The notes under the pieces: generated by a model | The model's database searches: none | The model's input: only the letters and a program-made list of their open reading frames with translations | What the model was told of the DNA's origin: nothing | Shown here: positions 1-10,582 of the stretch, in pieces | Numbering within the stretch: position 1 is the stretch's first letter | Layout of the letters: every line of letters begins with the position of its first letter | Program-made: the position numbers and the translations under genes | DNA from: Gyromitra esculenta | Lineage: Eukaryota; Ascomycota; Pezizomycetes; Pezizales; Discinaceae | Assembly: GCA_038503075.1 (NCBI GenBank) | Contig: JBCAML010000003.1 | Location: 1,736,001-1,800,000, forward strand | Reading direction: 5' to 3' | DNA: 64,000 nt

Positions 1-550
1 AATAGAGTAAGCAAACAGGAAGTACATGTAGCCGTAGAAATAGTTCTCTCTTTCTGAAACAGTGGTGATAACTCGTGCTAGCTTTACATAGAACCCATAT
101 TTACCTGCTCTGGTTATGCTATATCAATAGAGTCTCTAAGGCCAGTTTCTCCACCATGTTATTACCCAAACTGTGGTAGAAAAACGCCTTCTGTCACTCA
201 AAGGCATGAGTTGCCACTAAAGTGCTAACAACAAAGCTTATTGCGAAACATAACAACCTATGTCGAATTAAGCTTCTCAGGAGCAAAGCCAATCCAGACG
301 CACGTAGTTACGTATTTTACGTCGATCATCGCAAATTCTCTTACGGTGTCCCCCGTTAGTTAAAAAAAAATAGGGACCATAAACCCCTTCTTCCGCCGCC
401 CATCTTCCATATACTCCACTCAACTCCACTCTATTTTACAACACTACATGTACATATCTAAACACACATCTCCCCCCCTCCCCCTGCACCTACAGCCTAT
501 AACACACACAAATCACCAACCTCTCCTTCTTTGCCCCTACACCCATAACC
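1..550. other. no gene recognised at left edge
   Basis: AT-rich non-coding sequence with frequent stops on both strands. A pyrimidine-rich tract lies at about 455-540, just upstream of the small ORF that starts at 551, and could be its promoter or leader. I see nothing else. Confidence 0.5.
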
Positions 551-739
551 ATGTTTGCCCAGGACATCGACACCAGCCCAACCTCCTCCACAATCACCGC
601 CTTCGTAGTAATCTACATCCTCTTCATCCTCTCCCGAACCTGCTCCGGTTTCCGCAGACGAAAAAGCGCCCACACGCAGGATCACACGTGTACAATGCTT
701 CTTCCGAGTATTAGTGGGGAGTTTTTGAAGATTTCATAG
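551..739 (+). CDS. possible small single-pass membrane protein
   Basis: A 62-residue ORF. Residues about 16-32 form one hydrophobic segment (ITAFVVIYILFILS), followed by a basic stretch FRRRK, the usual arrangement for a small membrane protein with a positively charged cytoplasmic side. A C/T-rich leader precedes the ATG, as in many fungal genes. A second, overlapping frame (448-714) is long but of biased composition and less convincing. I do not recognise a family. No intron is needed. It could equally be a chance ORF, and conservation in relatives would decide it. Confidence 0.3.
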   Translation: MFAQDIDTSPTSSTITAFVVIYILFILSRTCSGFRRRKSAHTQDHTCTMLLPSISGEFLKIS

Positions 740-3075
740 TGGGTTATGTTCTATCTCTCTTAGCCCAACGTATATATTGCTGATAAAGTCCAGGAGAGTT
801 TGGTAAAGGTAGAAAAAAAGGCCTGAGATATTCGACTGTGTTTGGGGGGGAGTATTCTTTGAGGATTTCATAGTGGGTTTACACGCTCCATCAATTCTCT
901 AGTTCTAGGTTTACTTTACTAACATAATCAGAAACTATTGAGGGTGGAGGTTAGAGTGAAACATTGGTATAAGTACATATATGGATATTGATAGCTATGA
1001 CACAGAGGCGGGTGGTGGGAAAGCCACAGAATCCCGCCTCTTGAGCTATCTTTATGCTATTATGGAGGGGCAATGGGGAATTAAAGATACTATGAGCATA
1101 TCTAGCATGGTTTGGAAGCGGGGCTTGGTGGGGCTTGTTGTAGGGGATTGTCCCATATACACAATGGTTTCTAAAAGGTCCTTCCAAGGCTTATGCAGAA
1201 GTGCGGTTCGTCTCGTCGACGATGGGTGGGTTCTTGCTCGTCTAGTCTAGCCAGGCAATGGCAAATGAGAACTTTTTATGGTACATACATATACTTACTT
1301 ACCTATTTACGCTTCATCGCTAAACGGTCTAGTTTTTCGGATATCGGATTCATGTAAGCTCCAGCCTCTTCCTCCTTCGCTCTCACCCTTCAAACCTCTT
1401 CTGCTCATAACAGCTAATTTATGTCTTGTAGTCTGTGGGGAAACCGATAGAATTATGGTCGTAGTCGATCTGTTTGCCTGCAAGATAGCGAATTTGGTAT
1501 CTGTGTTTTTACGTGGGAACAGTGGGGTGAACTTGACGCTAGGAGCAGAGGAAAAAATGTAAATAGAGTCGATGGTGTATTGGTCTCGCGCCCAGTCCCT
1601 CTCAGCCTATGGCAGTCGGTGATGGGAAAATGTACTTGGAGGTATAGAAACAGGGATTAGAAAAGAAATAGCTATTTTCTTTTCCTTTAGGCCTTCGTGT
1701 TACCGTGGAAGACACAAAGTGGAAACCCTTGAGACGCGTCATAGTCTTAGAATTGAAGATCCCACATGGCAACGCGCTTCCTCTGCGAGTTCCTCAAATT
1801 TCTTTTGATGCACCTATTCACGAGTGATTAAATTTGTTTATCCTCGAGAAGCTAAGTACGTATAAGCTAGAAACCCTCATTTGATACACAGTGATCCGAG
1901 CCCGAAGTCTTAAAAATTTCAAAAGCCATACTACATGTAATCTAGTATTAGCACCAAAGCTGCCCCACCATCACATGACCTTGAAAATTTTTCTCGCATA
2001 CGCGAAATGTCTTCAATTCCCATTCAACAACGCACACAAGACAATTACAAAGCTGAGGTGAACATTGTAAAATATCCATTCCCCCGTCTAACCTCACTTC
2101 CTCGTCTCCTCGCACAGCGGCCAGGAGAACAATGAAAAGATAAGAAGGGGCCTGTCAGACTTCCATCGGCACCCACCCTCATCCGCAATAAAGCAGACTC
2201 GGGTTGAGATCATAGCCACCACAGCCGAAGCCAAGGCATAAAAAAGGCATCACTCTAGGGTGTCGAGGAGATGGATCATCACCCAGGTTGGAGAATATCT
2301 GTGGCTCTGGTAAGAGTTTCAGATGAGACGATTAACTGTTTGAACTGTTAGATATACTTGACCCATGATGCTTTTTTTTACCTCGATATGAGGGGTTGGG
2401 AAACAAACCTATAGAAATGATCCTATGAAGTAAAATCGCATAGAGAGAGAAGAGGAGGGTGAGGGAGAAGGTTCTTTTATAGCAAGAATCTGCCAAGCGC
2501 CAAGGCGGCGAATTTTTGCATGCCATGGGATAGGGTTGCGGGGGTATGCCCTGGTGCCTCGCTTGACCAGTTAGATTCAACGACACCTCGAATCGCTCGA
2601 AACTCAAAATATCACTCGGAGAGTAAAAGTGCTTGTCAAAAGCGCATTTGGCAGCGGAATGTGGATGCTTTCTGTATAACTTCTTCCACGATGCTGTGGG
2701 ATTACCGAGCCATTAATACTATAGATACATGTGCATTGGCCATTATTCGACTGTAGGTACTTATAGACCGCATTCAATGGATCAAAAGTCCCTTTAATCA
2801 GGTCACCCAGCTTTCTATTTTACAAATTTCTGGCAACTGCTTAACCATAATTCTTTCTGCTTCCGTCCCTTTCCCTTTCCTCTCGCTTTCCTCTCGCTTT
2901 CCTCCCCCTTCCTCCATCCTCCATCCTTCATTCCCATAACAATTGTTATGAACCCAAATAAACGCGAACCTTACCGTCAACGTCATAAAACATACGATTA
3001 GAAACCGTCCTTGCTAATTTCACTGGAAATAATTGTTCGGTATTTTTATCTAACAAGATACCTCCGTGAAGAATT
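740..3075. other. intergenic, no supported gene
   Basis: Only short ORFs without recognisable motifs. A duplicated phrase, 'gatttcatagtgggtt', occurs near 730 and 865. A C/T-rich tract at 2853-2930 (repeats of CTTTCCTCTCG) precedes the orphan ORF at 3076 and may be part of its promoter. Confidence 0.5.
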
Positions 3076-3675
3076 ATGCCTCCTATCAGAGTACCTGGAC
3101 CGAATCTAACCATCACAATTGCAAACAACATTGATCATAAAAAACCCCGTCGCTGCCTTAGTCTATGCGATAGGTTCGTTCACGATTTCGCTTGCCCTAC
3201 ACTGTGGGGTAAATGCTCCTTCGGCGAAATCGAACAGAACGCTAACCTTCTGCAAACGGCGGCCGCTGCTACCTGTGATCCCAGCGAACACCGTAGGCGT
3301 CCAAGAAGATCCGCTAGCACTTCAAATTCCGATACCACCGACGACGAAATCAGGTTAAATTTCGGACTCCTTCATGGAGCCATCATCCGTTCCTGTGGCA
3401 CGAGAAAATACCGCGGACTTCAAGACTCCGCCACCGAAGAAGCTGACGCCGCTTTAGTCCTCATGAGCCTGGACGACAGTGCTGGCCCTGCCTACAAGCC
3501 GACCTTGATGGACATTCTCTACCATGAACTCTCGTGCAGAAACGAGTTGGCACCAGGGGCATCGAACGAGGAAATTCAGAGAGATATGGACGTCTTCCAT
3601 GAAGCTATTGCTGATCAAGAGAGTGCGGATTGGCTTCTTTGGAGTGGTGTGGCTGCGGCAAAGTGCTATATGTGA
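3076..3675 (+). CDS. orphan ORF, 199 aa
   Basis: An uninterrupted 199-residue frame starting at an ATG. The N-terminal half has a basic, Ser/Arg-rich patch (about residues 72-84). The C-terminal half is acidic and mixed (segments such as TLMDILYHEL and NEEIQRDMDVFHEAIADQES), which looks like folded coding sequence rather than random translation. There is no signal peptide, membrane helix or known motif. It sits alone, with more than 1.5 kb of non-coding DNA after it. The function is not recognised. The true start could be internal or in an upstream exon. Confidence 0.4.
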   Translation: MPPIRVPGPNLTITIANNIDHKKPRRCLSLCDRFVHDFACPTLWGKCSFGEIEQNANLLQTAAAATCDPSEHRRRPRRSASTSNSDTTDDEIRLNFGLLHGAIIRSCGTRKYRGLQDSATEEADAALVLMSLDDSAGPAYKPTLMDILYHELSCRNELAPGASNEEIQRDMDVFHEAIADQESADWLLWSGVAAAKCYM

Positions 3676-5346
3676 GTGGTGGGTATAGGTAGTATTCTTG
3701 ATGTACAGCAATTGGGTCGCAATCAGATTCGCGGGCATATTGAACTCTGGAGCCGAACGTGAAGGTTAGGTTTATTTGGAAAAATTAGGTTTTGGTGAAG
3801 TGTTTTTTTTTTTTTTCCTGGCATGGCTATGGATTACTGTATTCGCCAACCCATACCGTACGGCTGTCCGAGTTCTGCTAACCGGTCACGAATATTTGAC
3901 CCGTTTGCTAACAGAAAATCGTGTTTAGTTACTGGTGGGCATCTATTCGGCTAAATCAATCAATCAGCAACTCGTTCTAACTTCTGTCCATCATACACGT
4001 ATGATACGCCCCATCGCAATCGCATGATTTGTAATAATTATATGGATCCTTTTATGTAATTCTTAAATCGTATGTTTTATGGCCATTTTTTCTCACTTCT
4101 CGTTCTCCTCCGACGTGGCTCTCAGTGATAAAGCTTAAATCTTCTTCCTACAATAGAGCGAGCATGTAAGATGACTAAACACCGGTATAGTTTCCGACCC
4201 TGGATCTGTCCCCCAACCCCGCACCGCGATCTCATCGCTGAAATCGCCTTCTAAAATTCCCAACACCAGTTCTGCTTTAATGTCCTCATTTCTCACTGAC
4301 CCCATCCTTCTTCGAGCGACTTTCCATCACCCGACATTACCAGAGATGAATTACGCTATCCAGAGGGATCAGAATACTGCTGTGATTTCTTTCGTTTGTG
4401 CCAGTGAAATCGTCAGACTTGGTGCCATTCTTTCGCTGCTGTCAGTCTATGCTATGATGATATAGGTGCCCACAGTCTCGCACCAGCAAATTTTGCTAGG
4501 TAGATACAGGCCTAGTAGAGCTGCTAGGGGCTAGAATCTCGAGCTATTTTGGTATTGATGTTCCTAGAGAAAGGTGCAATGTTGCTGATAGCTGGCTCGG
4601 ATATCAAGAGACGGGAAGATCCATCCTATGGTAAATAAACTGAACAGATTAGTATTCCCGTTGTGGTGAGTGGTTTTGATTTTCTGGCTATATCTATGCT
4701 TTTAGCACAGTTTCTGACAGCCTGTTCCCTCAGAATTTTCCAGAGTGGGCACAAATTCTAAATTCTAGGTCTCATCCAACATTGCCATGTATGCAGGAGG
4801 TTCTAAGACTGTGGTGACAGCGTGTCTGCAATATTGCCCCAGTGCCAGGGAGATGAGCTGCTGACCGTTGATGTGACGGTGATATCTCATGACTCTGATC
4901 CCTGACCGAGTCTTGGCAGCGCCAGAGGCAACAACATCCAAACAATATCACAATCCCGATATTTCGAACCCTACACCCGAACCTTCTTGAACTTGTCAAA
5001 CCGTTTCTCCAAGCGGAGAAACGTCAAACCCCGGGTTGAAGATACAGGCTATAAAACCTTGCTTTAACGTTTGTGCAACCCCACGCGGGGCTCGGCACGG
5101 GGAAAACCTTCAGCACAAAGCGACGCGATGCCGCATTCAGGAACACAGTCGCCTTCATCAGTAGTGAAGAACGAAAAGCGGGGAGCGGGGAATATCGGCA
5201 CCTCAAGCAGAGCTCCAACGCACTAAGCTCATCTCCATCACACATCTTCCGACTCCAGTGGTCAATTGAGTGCATCCCGATACCACCCACCGATCACTCC
5301 CCCTGCTGGCACCAGATACAAATAAGCCTCCTTTCCCTCACAAAAA
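3676..5346. other. intergenic / promoter region of the Zn2Cys6 gene
   Basis: No convincing gene. A short IR, aaccgtttctccaag/cggagaaacg, occurs near 5000-5023 (gtttctcc facing ggagaaac). The last 150 bases before the transcription factor start are C/T-rich. Confidence 0.45.
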
Positions 5347-7740
5347 ATGGATCCACGTTTCTATAATCCATCACCAAGTACCACCGAAGTTCCTCTGCCT
5401 CCTATCGAACAGCAGCAGCCAGGAACGAAACGCCCACATCCTGCAGCGGGGAAGTCACGATCCGCATCTAGCTATCCGAGAAAGCGGGCTGTCAGCGCGT
5501 GCCTAGTGTGTCGTGGCAGAAAGACGAAATGTGACAACCAGCGACCACAATGCGGATTCTGCCGACAGAATGGCGCCGAGTGCGTTTATGAGGCCGAAAA
5601 ACTAGCCACGTATGGAAATTTGTCTTTTTTCGAAGAGCTTGCGAATGGGAATGAACGTAAGGCTGACTTCTATAATTATATTTTAGATTTGATGCAGCAT
5701 CGCTAGCGATTTTGGATAGACTTTCAAGAATTGAGGCGCTGCTAGATGGCCCAACGAATAACAACCCGACAAGCCATCCTTCACCTCATGCATCTTCCAC
5801 AGCCAGCGGAGGTGCTGTGATGCCGAGCACGGGGACGACACTTAGGACCCGCTCCCCTATTCCTGGAGGAGCTCCCGAAGGCCAAGGGGATAGATCTGAG
5901 ATATTTCCGATCTCTATAGCTACAGCTGCGGCGTCGAGGGTTGAAACTGTGCTGCAGTGGCCAACATTTGGGGGTCAGATCCCTACGGATGAGATTTTGG
6001 CACCTGTGTTCGCGAACAGAGGTGATGAATCAGATGAGGATGATATCGGTGACGGAGATGCTCATGGGTGGAACAGCAGCGGCAGACAAGACCAGCACTC
6101 GATGGATAATCAGGAAGACTCTCATCAGCAGCACCAAGGCCGTGAAGACAGCGCCAAAATAAGAAAAGGGACCGGAGGGTTCGACGAGAAGTCGTTGGGC
6201 CAACCTCCAGGAGAGATTGCAATCTTGGTTCAGAGGTTCTTTCGGAACGTGCACACGAAGAATCCGATTCTAGATTCCAATGTCCTAGACCGATATGTTT
6301 ATGAAGTGGAGCAGCACGGTTTCGGTTGGACTGGGAAGTCATGTTTACTTGTAAGCACTAGCTCGTTCTTTTACCGGTCCCGCTCCTAACGAAATCTCAG
6401 CTGCTGGTATGCGCTCTGGGTGCCATATCAGCGCCATACAATCCGCATCCGTCGACCGCGTACCTATCAGAGGCACCAACGATGTATCCGTCCTCTGAGA
6501 TTAGCGCTCGGTACTTTTCTGCCGCAAGAAAACGATTGGGGCTCGTGATGTCGTCGAATAAGCTCGTTGCCGTTCAGTGTCTGTTTCTTGCAGGGATATA
6601 TCACATGTACACGATGAATCAGTTTGCAGCTTGGAAGATGTTTAACGCTGCCTCGGTTTCCTGCGAAGGTTATCTTCACCGAAAGGAGAGGGCTAAAGCC
6701 GTGGACGCATCGAGCGGCACTTTACTATCGCTACCGTCGAGCGAACCAACACGGCACTTGGAGCAGCGGATATATTGGAGTTGTCTCAAATCAGAGCTGT
6801 GAATTCCCCTTCATCTTTTGCTGGTTGGAAAGAAAAAAAAAGAATTGCGCAAAGCTAACCCTAACCCCGCCTGTCAAGCGAATTATGCGCAGAACTCGAT
6901 ATCTCTCATTCTGGCCTCAGCGAGGTTGAATATCCACATGCTTTCCCCTCTCCGCCGCGCGAGATCTCCACTTCACAAGCCTTCCAGTCTTCCACTTCGT
7001 TCTTTGAGCAGCCCCGCAGCGCACATGCCCCTGAAGACCGTGCTTCCGAGTCGCAACTGGAGGATCAGAAGACCTGGTTCTACTACCTAGGCGAGATTGC
7101 GCTTCGCAAAGTTGAGATCCGCATGTCGGAAACCTTTCAACAGCGTACTCAGCGAGCCTCACACAGTAACCACGACGGAACATCGTCCTCCAACTCGTCT
7201 GGTGGAGATGACTCTGCTGTTACGCCGACGATGGACGACCTCCTAAACACTGCAAACGAGTTTGAGCTACAGCTGGAGCTATGGCTATCTTGTCTTCCTC
7301 CCATTCTCAAATTCCCTGACGACCCGTCACTTCCCTGCTCTGACGAGCGACTTCAATACCTCCGGCAGCGGTACTGGTGGAACCTGTCGCGCGTGTACCG
7401 GCCTTTTATCTACTACCTTATACACCACCCGCCGACGCATCCCGCGCATCAAAAGATGTTGGTGTACGCAAGGAAGGGGTTGGAGATTGACATCTACTTT
7501 ATCCTATCGAACGTGATCACGCACCGACACCACGGCGCATGGCTGTGTCTGAGGGCGTTGACGAGCAACAGCGTGATTATACTGGCAGCAAGGAAAGCGA
7601 GAGTTTTAGATCCTATGCCGCAAGGGTGGAGGGAGGCCATCAGGCTGGCGAAGAACTGTCTGCTGTTTTGGGAGAGCGAGGTTAAGGATGCGGGGAAGCT
7701 TCGAGAGGTGGTTATGAGGGTTGAGAAGGGAGTGGAGTAG
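5347..7740 (+). CDS. Zn2Cys6 fungal transcription factor
   Basis: A nuclear DNA-binding regulator of the binuclear zinc cluster family, 728 aa. My model has four exons: 5347-5609, 5687-6350, 6401-6798 and 6879-7740. Introns are 77, 50 and 80 nt with GT/AG ends. A CTAAC branch site lies before the second acceptor and the third intron contains GCTAACCCTAAC. The zinc cluster is C-x2-C-x6-C-x6-C-x2-C-x6-C at residues 52-79, preceded by a basic patch (PRKRA). A short coiled linker follows (LSRIEALLDG), then a low-complexity acidic/Gln stretch. A fungal-specific TF middle homology region follows (starts near GEIAILVQRFF, then LGAISAPYNP and IYWSCLKSELEL). Targets cannot be inferred. The neighbours are not an obvious biosynthetic cluster, although the reductase gene lies 2.8 kb downstream. 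Confidence 0.9.
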
Positions 7741-8897
7741 CAGAGTGGTATCTCTATGGCCGTTTATGGCAGGACGTTGCTCGTGTGTTTGGAGTCGGAA
7801 CGGAGTTTTGTGTCTCTTTTGATCTGGGGCGGGGGGGTTTACCTGGTGGGGCTCGGGGTTGAAAGCGAAACTCCAGTATATGGACGCTTCTCCTAATAAT
7901 TGTATATACACGCGTGCTTTCCAAGAGTCTCCAATGGGTTGGTTTGTAGCAAGAAAGAATAAAACCAAGTAATGATCAGCATAGCGAAGGCGTGAATGGC
8001 AGATCTATCTATCTATCTATCAACATAGTGAAGCCCGCGGGCTGCAAGTTGGTTTAATGTTGTGACTGTAAAGCTTCTTTACCTATTCTCCGGCACCGTT
8101 CTGTCTATTTATTTTTGGTTTCCATCAATCACGTCGCTCGAGAGGGAGAGATCTTTAGAAGATTTTCAGGGACTTTCGCCGGATGCAGACACGTGCACGG
8201 GTGTTTTAGGGCGGACGAGTGGCTTTCCAGCTATCGAGGAGATCATCGATGCGGGCTGCTCTGCTCTACCCTACTCTACTCTAGTTTTCGGATGAGTTGG
8301 TCTCATCGGATATCCGCTGTCAACAGCAGCAGCATGCAATGGACAGGCAGGACACAGGACACAGGACACAGGACACCCTCCCGCTTGGGGGAACTGCATC
8401 CCCCGGTCCCGGAACACCGTCTACACGCGTGTTGTGGACAACCCCGACCGGGTGTTCGGCCAACCTTCTATTCTCTGCTGTGCTGTGCTGTGCTGTGCTG
8501 TGCGTGCTGGAGCTGTCGGGTCTCGGCAAAAACCGACCAGCCCCCCGAGTGATGGCCCATGCCGCTGGGCGCAGGGGAGGGTGCGTGCGTGCGTCATGGC
8601 TACGTATGCGGGCTAGCTTGGCACGCAAGGGTCGGTCGGGAAACACCAGGCCAAGCAGGGGGACCGACCAGACCAGACCGGGGCTGAACCAGCCTCTTCA
8701 ATGTCTGGGAGCGGCGCGCTAGAGAGGGAGGCCGTCTGCTTACTTAGGGGTCTGGTCTGTCTGCTCCCTTCTCCCGCTGGAGCTGTCTGTCTGTCTGCTG
8801 GTGGATAGTAGAGCAGAGCAGAGCAGAGATCAGATCAATCGTTCCAACACATCCACGCGTCTCCGAACAATCACGACCCGTAGCGATATCACTCACG
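7741..8897. other. intergenic with simple repeats
   Basis: Holds a TCTA run (about 8001-8021), an ACACAGG heptamer repeat (about 8350-8378) and a CTGTG/GCTGT pentamer repeat (about 8477-8503), then TCTGTCTG and AGAGC runs up to 8828. ORFs through this stretch have strongly biased composition and are not credible genes. It probably contains the promoter and 5' UTR of the surface protein starting at 8898. Confidence 0.55.
8350..8503. repeat. microsatellites: ACACAGG heptamer and GCTGT pentamer
   Basis: Two short tandem arrays in the upstream region of the surface protein gene. One is a heptamer (GACACAG) repeated about three to four times. The other is a pentamer (TGCTG/CTGTG) repeated about five times, with perfect copies. 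Confidence 0.8.
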
Positions 8898-9533
8898 ATG
8901 CTGCTACACCTCGCAGCCCCAATGACCTCGCTGGTATCGATTCTACTGCTGCTCGCCGTATCCCTCGCGTCGCCCCTCGGGTCGCAGCAGCCGTCCGAAG
9001 TCCCGCAGTACCCTCTGGCCCCCTCGCCAGCATCCTCCTCCTCCTCCTCCTCCTCCTCTGCAGCAGACCTCCTCCTCCCGCGCGATCCCCAATCCACCTG
9101 TCTGCCCAACTCCGGCACCGGCAACTCCGGCTGCAACAACAGCGGCGTCGCCAACTCCGGCACAGGCAACAGCGGCATCTGTCTCTCCGGCACCGACCAG
9201 TCCGGCGTGGGCGTGTGTTCCTCCGGCGCGCCAATGGCCGAGGCCGTCGCCACGAGCACGTTCATCCTCGCCTCGCCCACGACCGTCTATGTCGTGCAGA
9301 CGGTCACGCTGGCCGGCGACTCCGTGGTCACGACCGTGCAGAGCATCATTGCCGCCGGCGCCACCGCCACCCAGACCATCGTCGTGGACGCGGGGAGGTA
9401 CAACAGGCCCGGCTGCGCGTACTGGCGCACACAGGGCTACACGTGTAATGGTGCCGGGAGGGTCTGGGGGGTGGAGAGGTGGCTGTTTTGGCCCGCTGTG
9501 GTGGGCGTTATCGCCGTGGCTTTGGTTTTGTGA
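8898..9533 (+). CDS. secreted, probably GPI-anchored Ser/Asn/Gly-rich surface protein
   Basis: A single-exon 211-residue protein. The N-terminus is a strong signal peptide (hydrophobic core LVSILLLLAVSLA, cleavage likely near residue 25-28). An alternative start at 8922 would shorten it by 8 residues. Residues about 45-54 are a poly-Ser run encoded by TCC repeats. Residues about 71-110 contain repeated NSGTGNSG-type units with spaced cysteines (C-x-PNSGTGNSGC pattern, CLSG). A Thr/Val/Ala-rich part (TTVYVVQTVT) is typical of fungal wall proteins. The last 17 residues are hydrophobic with no charged tail (WLFWPAVVGVIAVALVL), as in a GPI attachment signal. It is GC-rich compared with the flanks. 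A role at the plasma membrane or cell wall is inferred; I do not recognise a named family. Confidence 0.7.
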   Translation: MLLHLAAPMTSLVSILLLLAVSLASPLGSQQPSEVPQYPLAPSPASSSSSSSSSAADLLLPRDPQSTCLPNSGTGNSGCNNSGVANSGTGNSGICLSGTDQSGVGVCSSGAPMAEAVATSTFILASPTTVYVVQTVTLAGDSVVTTVQSIIAAGATATQTIVVDAGRYNRPGCAYWRTQGYTCNGAGRVWGVERWLFWPAVVGVIAVALVL

Positions 9534-10582
9534 GTTGGAGAGAGGGAGGAAATGGAGCGAGTGGAGGGAAAGGGAGGGTGGAGTGGAGTGGAGTGGAGGG
9601 CTAATGTACGTATTGGGCTTGACGAAAACGTGTATATGACATTGATGGACGACATGGGGATGATAGACTGCGATGAATGAGCGTATGCGAGATATGGGTG
9701 GATGTTTGCTCTTTTAACGGCGTTCTTGTGTTTGATATCATTAATATTTCTCTTACGAATCTCTGGTTTTGCTATTAGTGGTGTCCAAGGCCGATTGTAC
9801 CATATGTGCATACGAGAGGATGCGGATGCACAGCGCTCGCAGAATTAAAATTCAAAAAAAAACTACGCTCACAGCCTTCCCTCCTCACTTCCCTACCAAG
9901 ACTATATCTACTATCAATGACAGAGAGCTGCAAAAGTCTAGCGTGTCTACCCCACGACACAGTCTCGAAGGGGATCAATGACTAACAACGAAAGTGCACT
10001 ACTATAGTACCCAGCCTCGGTTCTAGGGAGAGAGGGTGCCCCCGAGGCACACCTCTCTCACGGCTCTCCACGGCTCACTACTACACAGCATCGAATGCAA
10101 GCCACAGACTGCTGCGAAACAGTATCGCTGTAGTTGTGGCCCCAGGCTGTTTTCCTTGAGCGCGTGTTGACATCCTTAAATCCATGCACCATACACCTCC
10201 GTTTGGAAAAAATAATAATACTAGGTATGTAGTAGCCTACCTACAGGTAGCTCAACCATTGATATTACAGCGAGCAAATCAGAGAGAGTAATTTCCACAC
10301 TCTCAAGTCCGCTATGAAACCGCTCGGTTGGCGGCCGCGGATGGGTGGAAGCATTAAAGGCGATGAGGTCACCGGAGCACGGCGAACTCGATAGAAACAA
10401 CAGACGCAGATGGAACCCGAGGAGTAGGACAGTGACGGAAATTGTGCGTAGCATCTGCATCTCATACATGAGGGAGGGAGGGAGGGTATCCCCTCTCATC
10501 GCTACTCATCGCTACTCATCACCGAGCTTCCCACCAAACAGAAAGATAATAATTTAACAGTACAAAAAGTCGAAATATCGCC
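9534..10582. other. intergenic
   Basis: No supported gene. GGAGG/GGAGT repeats lie at 9570-9600 after the surface protein stop. An imperfect repeat 'ctcatcgctactcatcgctactcatc' lies at about 10495-10520, close upstream of the reductase start. Confidence 0.5.

Noticed and set aside
8744..9639. Alternative plus- and minus-strand frames (178-215 aa) over the surface protein
   Set aside because: They are Arg/His/Pro-rich translations of a GC-rich repeat region. Only the frame at 8898 has a signal peptide and a GPI-like tail.
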